From positions 1 through 40,144 of IMG/VR virus record IMGVR_UViG_3300013306_000030: a DNA stretch of 40,144 nucleotides. One strand, 5' to 3'. The stretch comes from a virus. The stretch's first letter is position 1. Each line of letters begins with the position of its first letter. Under the pieces are notes generated by a model. The model was given only the letters and a program-made list of their open reading frames with translations. It was not told where the DNA came from and searched no databases. Below, in pieces: positions 33,117 to 40,103 of the stretch. Both the position numbers and the translations under genes were made by a program.

Positions 33117-33148
33117 TCCTTCATTCATCCGTTCTTGATCCGGCACCG

Positions 33149-33168
33149 GGCGCAGCAGCGCCTTTTTT
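33149..33168 (+). terminator. Hairpin/terminator downstream of VR1
   Basis: GGCGC/GCGCC with an AGCA loop followed by T6, 41 nt after VR1. It may be a plus-strand terminator limiting VP2 expression, and is placed like the hairpins found downstream of VRs in DGR targets. Confidence 0.7.
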
Positions 33169-33193
33169 GTTGCCTTCGAAAAGAGGAAAGACC

Positions 33194-33814
33194 ATGTCCG
33201 CAGTTGAGAAAGCAGCACCCGCAGTGACCATCCCGGAAATCGGCCAGGCGTTCGGCGGCGGGTTCTTCTCCGGCATTACCCGTGACCCTGACACCGGCAA
33301 GCGCTACCTGAACATCACCACCAGCGCCGAGCACGAACTCAGCGGGACCTGGGGCGAGTACGGCGAGAAGATCGAAGGTGCCGACAGCTTCACCAACAGC
33401 CGGGCCAACACCGAAGCCATGGCAGCGGCTGGCAGCGAACTGGCGCAGCAGGTGCTGGCTCTGGATATCGGCGGCTTCAACGACTGGGCGATCCCAGCGC
33501 GTGACGTGCAGGAGCTGCAATACCGCCACTTCAAACCGACCACCGAAGCGAACTGGCAGTACGGTCGCAGCGGTGACAACCCGAACAGCGAGCCTGTTGG
33601 CCTGCTGCACACCGAAGAATCTCCAGTGCAGACCACATTGGCCGCCTTCCAAGCTGGCGGCGCCGAAGCCTTCAAGCCAACCTGGTACTGGTCAAGTTCG
33701 CAGCGCTCCGCCGACGACGCATTCGGCATGGACTTCGCTGTTGGCACTCAGGACATCCTCGGCAAGGACAGCGAGCTCCGTGTCCGCCCCGTCCGCAGTC
33801 AATTGATTGATTAA
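33194..33814 (+). CDS. DGR variable protein 2 (DUF1566-like C-terminal domain)
   Basis: 206 aa from the ATG at 33194 (GAGGAAAGACC upstream). Shares with VP1 the core SRANTEAMA, GGFNDWAIPARDVQEL, WYWSSSQRSA and ELRVRPVR, so it is a paralogue with a distinct N-terminal half. Residues 174-193 come from VR2 (D D A F G M D F A V G T Q D I L G K D S). The gene is 78 nt after VP1 and separated by a terminator-like hairpin. Confidence 0.93.
   Translation: MSAVEKAAPAVTIPEIGQAFGGGFFSGITRDPDTGKRYLNITTSAEHELSGTWGEYGEKIEGADSFTNSRANTEAMAAAGSELAQQVLALDIGGFNDWAIPARDVQELQYRHFKPTTEANWQYGRSGDNPNSEPVGLLHTEESPVQTTLAAFQAGGAEAFKPTWYWSSSQRSADDAFGMDFAVGTQDILGKDSELRVRPVRSQLID
33698..33798 (+). repeat. DGR variable repeat 2 (VR2)
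   Basis: 101 bp aligned without gaps to TR 34397-34497. There are 15 differences, all at template A (A to G, C, T). The change pattern is different from VR1, indicating separate mutagenesis rounds. VR1 and VR2 also share TACTGGTCAAGT just upstream, which is not in TR. Confidence 0.97.
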
Positions 33815-33828
33815 TTCGCTTATTTAAT

Positions 33829-33846
33829 CCGGCCGCTTGCGGCCGG
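33829..33846 (+). other. GC-rich hairpin downstream of VR2
   Basis: CCGGCC/GGCCGG perfect 6-bp stem with 6-nt loop (GCTTGC), 30 nt after the end of VR2. No T run follows, so it is not a classic terminator. DGR target genes often have such a hairpin downstream of the VR; TR has none in the equivalent place. Confidence 0.65.
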
Positions 33847-33868
33847 TTGCTCTTGGAGAGCGAGCCTT

Positions 33869-34225
33869 ATGGCGATGCACACGGATTTGCAGATCTACAA
33901 AGTTTCGCTTGGCCTGCTCCAGATGGCCACGAACCTTACCCGCAACATACCGCGCGACCTGAAGCAGTCTCTCGGGAAGCGCGTCATCGATGAGTGCATC
34001 GACGTGCTGATGTTGATCGCTCGGGCCAACTCGACGCTAGACAAGCGCCCACACCTGACGTTGCTGGTCGAGAAGGTCCAGGTGATCGAGTTCCTGATGC
34101 GGCTTTTCAAAGAGAGTCGATTCATCAGCATCACGCAGCACGCCACCGCGATTGAGGTCACCACCTCAATTGGCAAACAGGCCAATGCCTGGAAACGTTC
34201 TACCCCAACCGCGCCCGCCACCTGA
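33869..34225 (+). CDS. avd: Accessory variability determinant (Avd-like) protein
   Basis: 118 aa, typical size of Avd (128 aa in phage BPP-1). Predicted four-helix bundle: LQIYKVSLGLLQMATNLTRN, then RDLKQSLGKRVIDECIDVLM, then the VEKVQVIEFLMRLFKES segment and a final helix. Positive face from Lys/Arg residues suits RNA/RT binding. Lies between the VP genes and TR/RT as expected. No other function fits better. Confidence 0.9.
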   Translation: MAMHTDLQIYKVSLGLLQMATNLTRNIPRDLKQSLGKRVIDECIDVLMLIARANSTLDKRPHLTLLVEKVQVIEFLMRLFKESRFISITQHATAIEVTTSIGKQANAWKRSTPTAPAT

Positions 34226-34396
34226 GAGTTACGGCTTTCAGGTCTGTGCGAATTGAATCTGGTCGTGCCGCTGACCTCTGGGTCACCGCCATGCGCATCA
34301 GAGATACCGACGGTCTAAAGCGTCCGTGCAGGTCTCGCGCAGTTTCCTCGCTGATCGGCTCTGCCTTCGGCCTGGCGACGTAGATAGCACGATAGG
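34226..34396 (+). ncRNA. Probable 5' part of the TR RNA (Avd-TR spacer)
   Basis: 171 bp with no supported gene on either strand. In studied DGRs the RNA template includes sequence upstream of TR that binds the RT and Avd, so this gap is a candidate functional RNA. This assignment is inferred; no secondary structure was computed. Confidence 0.5.
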
Positions 34397-34501
34397 TCGC
34401 AGCGCTCCGCCAACAACGCATTCAACATGAACTTCGATGATGGCAATCAGAACAACAACGACAAGAACAACGAGCTCCGTGTCCGCCCCGTCCGCAGATT
34501 C
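34397..34501 (+). repeat. DGR template repeat (TR)
   Basis: 105 bp. The 20 central codons (34412-34471) contain 28 A, with nine AAC and one AAT triplet in the VP reading frame, typical of adenine-rich TRs that avoid stop codons when A is mutated. Flanks are shared with VR1 and VR2. The region also overlaps the start of the RT reading frame. Confidence 0.97.
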
Positions 34502-35615
34502 GACTGTTGGTCCCTACCCGTTCAGCGATCTTGTCCAGGCCTACTACGACTGCCGCCGCACGAAGCGCAACAGCGCCAGCGCACTGGCTTTCGAAATGGA
34601 CCTGGAGCGAAACCTGATCGGCTTACACAACGACCTGATCGCCGGCACCTACCGGCCAGGCCGCTCGATATGCTTCGTGGTCACCCGACCGAAAGCCCGG
34701 GAAGTATGGGCAGCAGCCTTTCGGGATCGCGTCGTTCACCACCTGCTGTACAACCGTGTGGCACCGCGCTTCTACGCCAGCTTCATAGCGGACAGTTGCG
34801 CATGTATCCCCGGACGCGGCACGTTGTACGCCGCCACCCGGCTTGAGGCCAAGATCCGCGGTGCCAGCCAAAACTGGTCGAAACCGATCTTCTACCTCAA
34901 GTGCGACCTGGCCAACTTCTTCGTCGCCATCGACAAAGAAGTTCTGCGCAAGCAGCTGGCCGCCAAGATCACGGAACCCTGGTGGTTGGCACTCGCCGAA
35001 CAGATCCTGATGCACGATCCTCGCGAAGACTACGAGGTACGCAGTCCGGCTCATCTGTTCAACCGGGTGCCGCAGCACAAGCGCCTAACTGCGCAACCTG
35101 CGCACCTTGGACTGCCGATCGGCAACCTGTCGTCGCAGTTCTTCGCCAATGTGTACCTCGATGCGCTGGACCAGTTCGCCAAGCACAAGCTCGGCGCCAA
35201 GCATTACGTCCGCTACGTCGATGACTTCGTGTTCCTGCATGAATCACCGCAGCAGCTCAACACCTGGCTGGCAGAGGTCGAGGCATTCCTGCCCAATCTC
35301 GGCGCCAAGTTGAACCCAACGAAGACCATCCTGCAGCCAGTAGATCGCGGCGTCGACTTCGTTGGCCACGTCATCAAGCCGTGGCGGCGATCAACCCGGA
35401 AGCGATCGTTGGCCCAGGCGCTGAAGCGAACAGCCGCGGCGCCCGCCGAGGATCTACGCGAAACCGCAAACAGTTACTTCGGCCTGCTCAGCCAGGCCAG
35501 CCACAGCGAGAAAGACCGGGCAGCACTGGCCCGCGTCGTCCTGAAGCGCGGCCACGCAGTCAATGGCCCGCTGACCAAGACCTACCCGAGGAACCAAAAT
35601 GTTCACAGCAATTGA
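34437..35615 (+). CDS. DGR reverse transcriptase
   Basis: Up to 392 aa. RT motifs: YLKCDLANFF (Asp157), LPIGNLSSQ (226-234), the DGR/group II-type version of motif 4 with Ser-Gln, and the catalytic YVDD at 260-263 in HYVRYVDDFVF. Downstream KLNPTKTILQ and VDFVGHVIKPW are also family features. The frame opens at ATG 34437 within TR; the next in-frame start is GTG 34479, still in TR, and after that only ATG in FEMDL, which lies beyond conserved residues. So translation must begin inside TR. The stop overlaps the methyltransferase start. Confidence 0.96.
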   Translation: MMAIRTTTTRTTSSVSAPSADSTVGPYPFSDLVQAYYDCRRTKRNSASALAFEMDLERNLIGLHNDLIAGTYRPGRSICFVVTRPKAREVWAAAFRDRVVHHLLYNRVAPRFYASFIADSCACIPGRGTLYAATRLEAKIRGASQNWSKPIFYLKCDLANFFVAIDKEVLRKQLAAKITEPWWLALAEQILMHDPREDYEVRSPAHLFNRVPQHKRLTAQPAHLGLPIGNLSSQFFANVYLDALDQFAKHKLGAKHYVRYVDDFVFLHESPQQLNTWLAEVEAFLPNLGAKLNPTKTILQPVDRGVDFVGHVIKPWRRSTRKRSLAQALKRTAAAPAEDLRETANSYFGLLSQASHSEKDRAALARVVLKRGHAVNGPLTKTYPRNQNVHSN

Positions 35616-36522
35616 TTTGTTCTCCGGCTTTGGCGGATGGACACGCGGCGGAGTCGAGGCGGGCCTGAAAGTACTTTGGGCCGCCAACCACTGACCTGCT
35701 GCTGTTGAGTGGCACACCAAGAACAACCCGGACACTCAGCATGTTTGCCAAGACCTGCACCAAGCTGACTGGTCTCAGGTACCAAAGCATGACGTCATGC
35801 TGGCTTCGCCATGTTGTCAGGGTCACGCGAAAGCTCGTGGTAAAGCTGCCGGCAATCCTCAGCACGACAACTCACGCTCAACAGCCTGGGCGCCAGTAGC
35901 GAACGCTGAAGTCAATCGGCCCGACTTCGCTGTAATCGAAAATGTGCCTGAGTTCATGGACTGGATTCTGTATCCGGCATGGGCTGATGCAATGAAACGG
36001 CTCGGTTATCAGCTCGCACCTCACATCGTTGACTGCGCTGACCTTGGCGTTCCGCAGCACCGAGTGCGGCTGTTCATGGTCTGCTCCCGCAGCAAAGCGC
36101 CGCTGCACTTGCAACTACCTCGCTACCAGCACGTACCGGCCAGCAAGATCATCGATTTCGATGCAGGCAAATGGTCGCCGATCGTGAAACCGGGCCGGGC
36201 CAAATCGACACTGATCCGAGTGAAGAATGGGCGCGAGCGCTTCGGCGAACGGTTCGTGATGCCTTACTACGGGTCAGGCTCTGGACTCACCGGGCGCAGT
36301 CTTGATCGGCCTATAGGCACCATCACTACGCTTGACCGCTGGGCTGTTGTCGACGGCGACCGAATGCGCATGATCACAGCCAACGAGGCGATGGCAGCTC
36401 AGTCGTTCCCGGTTGACACCCTTCGACCGGACAACCACCGGCTGACCATGCACATGACCGGCAACGCGGTACCGCCGCTGGCTGGACAACGAATCATTGA
36501 AGCTTTGATGGAGGCAGCATGA
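35599..36522 (+). pseudogene. DNA cytosine-5 methyltransferase, interrupted by in-frame TGA
   Basis: ATG 35599 (GAGG upstream) reads MFTAIDLFSGFGGWTRGGVE (motif I), then hits TGA at 35692-35694, codon 32, in the context AANH-stop-PAAVEW. Beyond it the same frame is intact: catalytic SPCCQGH (motif IV), IENVPEF (VI), QHRVRLF (VIII), and GNAVPP (X) to 36522. TGG is the likely original codon. A product starting at the ATG at 35797 would lack motif I and be inactive. Would modify DNA to resist restriction if restored or read through. Confidence 0.85.
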
Positions 36523-36833
36523 AACGGATATACCTCAGTGGGCCAATGACCGGCTTCCCAGACCTGAACTTCCCCGCCTTCAACAGAATGGCCGCCAATC
36601 TCCGATCCGCGGGCCACCTGGTCATCAACCCCGCCGAGATTGACCATGTTAGCGATGAATGGGCCGACTGCTTGCGGCTCGACATCATTCACCTGATGGA
36701 GTGCGGCAGCGTTGCTCTACTGCCTGGCTGGGAAAGCTCGAAAGGCGCCCTGCTTGAAGTACACATAGCGCGGGCGCTCGGCATGCCGGTTGTGAATGCC
36801 CATGATCTGGTATCGATGGAGATTGCAGGATGA
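36519..36833 (+). CDS. DUF4406-family protein (nucleoside deoxyribosyltransferase-like fold)
   Basis: 104 aa, ATGA-coupled to the methyltransferase. Signature: MKRIYLSGPMTGFPDLNFPA, AGHLVINPAE, and LLPGWESSKGALLEVHIARALGM, matching DUF4406. Its fold suggests nucleotide handling; exact substrate unknown. Confidence 0.88.
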   Translation: MKRIYLSGPMTGFPDLNFPAFNRMAANLRSAGHLVINPAEIDHVSDEWADCLRLDIIHLMECGSVALLPGWESSKGALLEVHIARALGMPVVNAHDLVSMEIAG

Positions 36834-37351
36834 ACGCAGTAAAGCGTTACGGGCACATCAGTTATCTGGTGGAAGCCTGCCCCCGAATGATGCAGCTCTA
36901 CCCAAGCATGACGGTTTACGTCCTTGCCTCAGACTTCGATCGAGTGACCGCCGAGCGTGACGCCCTGCAGCTGCGCCTGAACGCAGCGGATCAGCGAAAC
37001 GATGACCGCGACGGCACATGCGAGTGGAGCCAGGAAGACGATAGCGGCATCTGGAACAGCAGCTGCGGCTCGACCTGGTCATTTCACGATGACGGGCCCG
37101 CTGAGAACGGCATGCACTTCTGTCACTCATGCGGGAAGACGCTGGTTATTGAATCTGTTGAAGCAGAACCGGTTGATGGTGATGACTGGCGCATGAACCC
37201 CTGCAAGCAAGGCCATCGCGACGTTGGTGCCGCCGGCGGCGTAGCGCATTGCTACACCTGCGACGAAAAGATCACGGCCGCCACCACCATGGAAGCCTTT
37301 GAGCTTTGGAACACAACCCACCCAGCTGCCGAAAAGTCTGCCGAATCCTGA
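36830..37351 (+). CDS. Zinc-ribbon protein, Lar-like (restriction alleviation) candidate
   Basis: 173 aa. First zinc-type site: GTCEWSQEDD...SSCGS and HFCHSCGKTL. C-terminal: NPCKQGHRDVGA, AHCYTCDEK and MEAFELWN, close to the Lar/restriction alleviation family motif (PC..CG...C..CG...EAi..WN). Context with a DNA methyltransferase and DUF4406 is consistent with a host-restriction evasion cassette. ATGA-coupled. Confidence 0.75.
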   Translation: MNAVKRYGHISYLVEACPRMMQLYPSMTVYVLASDFDRVTAERDALQLRLNAADQRNDDRDGTCEWSQEDDSGIWNSSCGSTWSFHDDGPAENGMHFCHSCGKTLVIESVEAEPVDGDDWRMNPCKQGHRDVGAAGGVAHCYTCDEKITAATTMEAFELWNTTHPAAEKSAES

Positions 37352-37431
37352 CAGGAGTACATCTGTACCCCGCCCCTCTGTAACTCCCTCCCCCTTCAAA
37401 GTCAGCCGCTATAGCGGCAAAGGACGAAGTC

Positions 37432-37758
37432 ATGCCTGAAGAAATTGTTTTGATCCTGCCAGCCCCTGTCGTGCGCGATGAAATGGGTTCGTTTCAACAT
37501 CCCGATATGCCCGACTTCGACGAGGGCGACGGTGACAAGTGCAAAGCCTGGGTAGCGGAACAGGGTTTGAAGGTGGCGATGGTGAGCCTTGAGTACGCCG
37601 ACGAAGCCGTTGCCAATCGCTACTTCGAATCTGGCGACCCGGACCACAGCTACTGGGAGCCGGATCGCCCAGATGGTGAAGGCTGGTTCTGCCTGGCGAT
37701 CCATGACACCGATGATGGTCCGGTCTGCTGGTGGGCGCGCCGCGAGGTGACGCCATGA
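37432..37758 (+). CDS. Hypothetical phage protein
   Basis: 108 aa, acidic: MPEEIVLILPAPVVRDEMGS, EGDGDKCKAWVAEQ and WEPDRPDGEGWFCLAIHDTD. 80 nt gap upstream. No family identified; similar proteins are common in Pseudomonas early regions. ATGA-coupled to the next gene. Confidence 0.7.
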   Translation: MPEEIVLILPAPVVRDEMGSFQHPDMPDFDEGDGDKCKAWVAEQGLKVAMVSLEYADEAVANRYFESGDPDHSYWEPDRPDGEGWFCLAIHDTDDGPVCWWARREVTP

Positions 37759-38159
37759 GCCGCAGCGGATACAGCGACGATTGCGGCGGATGGGATCTGA
37801 TCTGCTGGAGGGGAGCCGTAAAGTCGGCACTCAAGGGCAAGCGCGGACAGGCCTTCTTGATTGAGCTGCGCGACGCGCTAGACGCCATGCCCGGCAAGCG
37901 TCTGATCGCCGACTCCCTGCAGGCTGAAGGTGAGTTCTGCACCATCGGCGTAGTTGGGGCGAAGCGCGGCGTGGATATGGCGGCGCTGGATCCGGATGAC
38001 CGAGAGGCCGTAGGTGAGGCGTTTGGCATCAGCCCCGCCATGGCTTCAGAAATCGTTTTCATGAACGACGAAGGTAGCTGGAAGGCGGAAACACCGGAGC
38101 TGCGCTGGGTGCGCATGCGCGACTGGGTTGAATCGAATATCAAGCAGGTGACGCCATGA
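37755..38159 (+). CDS. Hypothetical phage protein
   Basis: 134 aa from ATG 37755 (ATGA with the upstream stop). Begins MSRSGYSDDCGGWDLICWRG, then KRGQAFLIELRDALDAMPGK, typical of a family found in Pseudomonas phages near the integrase. It contains FMNDEGSWKAETPELRWVRM near the end. Function unknown. Confidence 0.75.
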   Translation: MSRSGYSDDCGGWDLICWRGAVKSALKGKRGQAFLIELRDALDAMPGKRLIADSLQAEGEFCTIGVVGAKRGVDMAALDPDDREAVGEAFGISPAMASEIVFMNDEGSWKAETPELRWVRMRDWVESNIKQVTP

Positions 38160-38215
38160 TCCTCCCCGCCCTCGCCTACATGGCCTGGCTCATCTACTCG
38201 GGGCCGCGGCGATGA
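38156..38215 (+). CDS. 19-aa hydrophobic microprotein
   Basis: Reads MILPALAYMAWLIYSGPRR. Its ATG overlaps the upstream stop (ATGA) and its TGA overlaps the next ATG (ATGA at 38212), making a continuous coupling chain. The peptide may mainly couple translation, or act as a small membrane peptide. Confidence 0.5.
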   Translation: MILPALAYMAWLIYSGPRR

Positions 38216-38568
38216 AGGCCCGCATCGAGAAGAAGCTCAGCAGGCGCCTGGTAGAAATTGCCCCGTCGATATTCGTTGGCGTCTGGATCGACAAAGACGA
38301 GCCAAGCGAGCTTGCGTACAAGCAGCGCACCCGCGTTAGCCACGTATGGAGTGTCGGCGGTGGCACCGACTACTGGGGCGAAGGTCAGGACGCATACACC
38401 GTATGGGCGGAGTGGAAAAGCAACTGGCCTTGGCATGGACCGTTCGATTCTTTCCCGGAAGGTCATGAGTTTGAATGCTATCCCGACACCGGAAGCTTCA
38501 GGCCGACCACCCGCAACCTTCTGAAGCTGGCCGCTGACTGCGATCTGGCCTCCAAAGCAACTGCCTAA
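38212..38568 (+). CDS. Hypothetical phage protein
   Basis: 118 aa. Begins MKARIEKKLSRRLVEIAPSI; rich in Trp and Asp, with HVWSVGGGTDYWGEG, GPFDSFPEGHEF and YPDTGSFRPTT. Preceded by the microprotein with an ATGA overlap. Function unknown. Confidence 0.7.
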   Translation: MKARIEKKLSRRLVEIAPSIFVGVWIDKDEPSELAYKQRTRVSHVWSVGGGTDYWGEGQDAYTVWAEWKSNWPWHGPFDSFPEGHEFECYPDTGSFRPTTRNLLKLAADCDLASKATA

Positions 38569-38612
38569 CCCCTATCCCACCTTCTGCCGCCACGCGCGGC
38601 ATGGAGCACCCA

Positions 38613-38825
38613 ATGAAACGAGAGCTGATCAAGATCAGTGAGTTCCAGCGCCGGCGCTGGGGCGAAAACGGAACCCCGCAATGCCCACAGGCTATTCGCA
38701 ACCACATCCGCAACGGCGTGGTGCCCGGCGAGCAGATAGGGAAACTCTGGTACGTTGACTGGACGGCATTCAATCGCTCCGACGGCAATGACCTAGTGGC
38801 GATGGTATTGAAAGGAGCTGCATGA
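38613..38825 (+). CDS. Excisionase-like protein (Xis)
   Basis: 70 aa from ATG 38613 with GGAG at 8 nt. MKRELIKISEFQRRRWGENG, then PQAIRNHIRNGVVPGEQIGKLWYVDW, the winged-helix shape of small recombination directionality factors. Ends overlapping the integrase start (ATGA). It should bias the integrase toward excision. Confidence 0.85.
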   Translation: MKRELIKISEFQRRRWGENGTPQCPQAIRNHIRNGVVPGEQIGKLWYVDWTAFNRSDGNDLVAMVLKGAA

Positions 38826-39937
38826 TGGTCCCACGGCCGCGCAACAAGGCGAACAAGAGCCTCCCGCAGAACCTGTATTTCGATTCGCGGCGCTCGACTT
38901 ATCGCTACCGGCGGCCTACCGACGGTAAGTGGTTCCAATTTGGCAGCGACCGAATCAAGGCGATTGACGCCGCAAAGCAGTTAAACCTGGAGTTCATGCG
39001 CGGCGCAGACCTAATCGGCGCTGTGATGGGCAGCTCATCAAAATCATTTTCCGGCTTCCTCGACACCTACGAACGCGACGTTTTGCCACCGCGCGAGTTG
39101 GCCAAAGGTACGCTGGGACTTTACGCCGTGCACTTCCGACGCTTCCGCAAGCAGTTCGAGGGTAAGGCCATCGATCAAATAACCATTCGCATGGTCGCGG
39201 AGATGCTGGACGTGCTCACCCCGCGCACGGCGAACCAGTGCCGGGCGTTACTGATCGACATCTTCAATCACGCAGCGTCCAAAGGCCTGTGCCCGGACAA
39301 CCCGGCGGCCAGCACCATCAACCGGATCGAGAAGAAGCAGCGCAAACGCCATACGGTTGAAGGATTGAAAGCCATCCGGGAGAAGGCGCCGGCTTGGCTG
39401 CAGAACGCAATCGACCTAGCGTTGATCACCGCTCAGCGCAGGACAGACATCCTCGATATGCGTTTTGATGGCAGTCGGGAGGGTTATCTATACGTGGTAC
39501 AGAAGAAGACGGCCAAGGCCAGTGACGCAGCATGGATACGATTTCTGATAACGCCGGAGTTGCAGGCAGTGATCAGCCGGTGTCGTGACGACGTCGTATC
39601 GCCCTACCTGGTGCACCGAAAGCCTGAGCGCCGGAAACAGAAACAGGCGCAGACCAAGGATCACTGGACGAAAGTTGAAGAGAGGTATTTGACGCGAGCA
39701 TTCAAGGAGGCCAGGGAAGCGGCGAACTGCTACGCCGGATGGAAGGAGGAAGAGATGCCGGGCTTCCACGAAGTGCGAGCGCTGTCGCTGCACCTGTACA
39801 AGAAAGCCGGAAAGGATGGTCAGAAAATTGCTGGCCATGCGAGCGAGGGCATGACCAAAAACTACCAGCGAGACCACGAGGAAATCATCTGGTCCGAGGC
39901 AATTCCGGACCTGAATATCAGCGAAATCACCGGGTAG
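38822..39937 (+). CDS. int: Integrase, tyrosine recombinase (lambda-type)
   Basis: 371 aa. Residues: Arg206 (TAQRRTD), Lys about 228-229, His316-x-x-Arg319 (FHEVRAL), His339 (AGHAS), Tyr348 (NYQRDH). N-terminal 1-65 is the arm-binding domain (NLYFDSRRSTYRYRRPTDGK). It ends at 39937 and is 89 bp from tRNA-Pro. Directly follows excisionase and is ATGA-coupled. Most likely catalyses integration in the tRNA. Confidence 0.95.
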   Translation: MMVPRPRNKANKSLPQNLYFDSRRSTYRYRRPTDGKWFQFGSDRIKAIDAAKQLNLEFMRGADLIGAVMGSSSKSFSGFLDTYERDVLPPRELAKGTLGLYAVHFRRFRKQFEGKAIDQITIRMVAEMLDVLTPRTANQCRALLIDIFNHAASKGLCPDNPAASTINRIEKKQRKRHTVEGLKAIREKAPAWLQNAIDLALITAQRRTDILDMRFDGSREGYLYVVQKKTAKASDAAWIRFLITPELQAVISRCRDDVVSPYLVHRKPERRKQKQAQTKDHWTKVEERYLTRAFKEAREAANCYAGWKEEEMPGFHEVRALSLHLYKKAGKDGQKIAGHASEGMTKNYQRDHEEIIWSEAIPDLNISEITG

Positions 39938-39968
39938 TTTTGTGCCAGTTTTGCGCCAGTTTTGCGCA
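39936..39968 (+). repeat. Three tandem 11-bp repeats; putative integrase arm-type sites
   Basis: AGTTTTGTGCC, AGTTTTGCGCC and AGTTTTGCGCA are head-to-tail at 39936-39946, 39947-39957 and 39958-39968, beginning in the int stop codon. Location between int and the tRNA-Pro att site fits a P'-type arm. Confidence 0.75.
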
Positions 39969-39973
39969 GGCAC

Positions 39974-40000
39974 AAAAAAGCCGATCTAGCTGATCGGCTT
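39974..40000 (-). terminator. Terminator downstream of tRNA-Pro (minus strand)
   Basis: Perfect AGCCGATC/GATCGGCT stem with 5-nt loop, followed on the minus strand by a T6 run. It faces transcription coming from the tRNA. Whether it is phage- or host-derived cannot be told. Confidence 0.7.
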
Positions 40001-40026
40001 AAGTATCTGATTTTACTCATTAAATA

Positions 40027-40103
40027 TGGTCGGGACGGAGTGATTCGAACACTCGACCCCTAGCACCCCATGCTAGTGCGCTACCGGACTGCGCTACGCC
40101 CCG
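40027..40103 (-). tRNA. tRNA-Pro (anticodon GGG), probable prophage attachment site
   Basis: Cloverleaf reads from C at 40103. Acceptor CGGGGCG pairs with CGTCCCG; D-arm GCGCAGTCCGGTAGCGC; anticodon stem CTAGC/GCTAG with loop ATGGGGT, giving GGG; T-arm GAGTGTTCGAATCACTC; ends ACCA (CCA encoded). 77 nt, complete. The tRNA 3' end faces the integrase, as at phage tRNA attachment sites. The exact att core cannot be defined without the other junction. Confidence 0.95.

Noticed and set aside
34200-34421. Minus-strand 73-codon frame across the Avd-TR spacer
   Set aside because: Runs against the DGR transcript, has no ribosome site and overlaps TR; probably not a gene.
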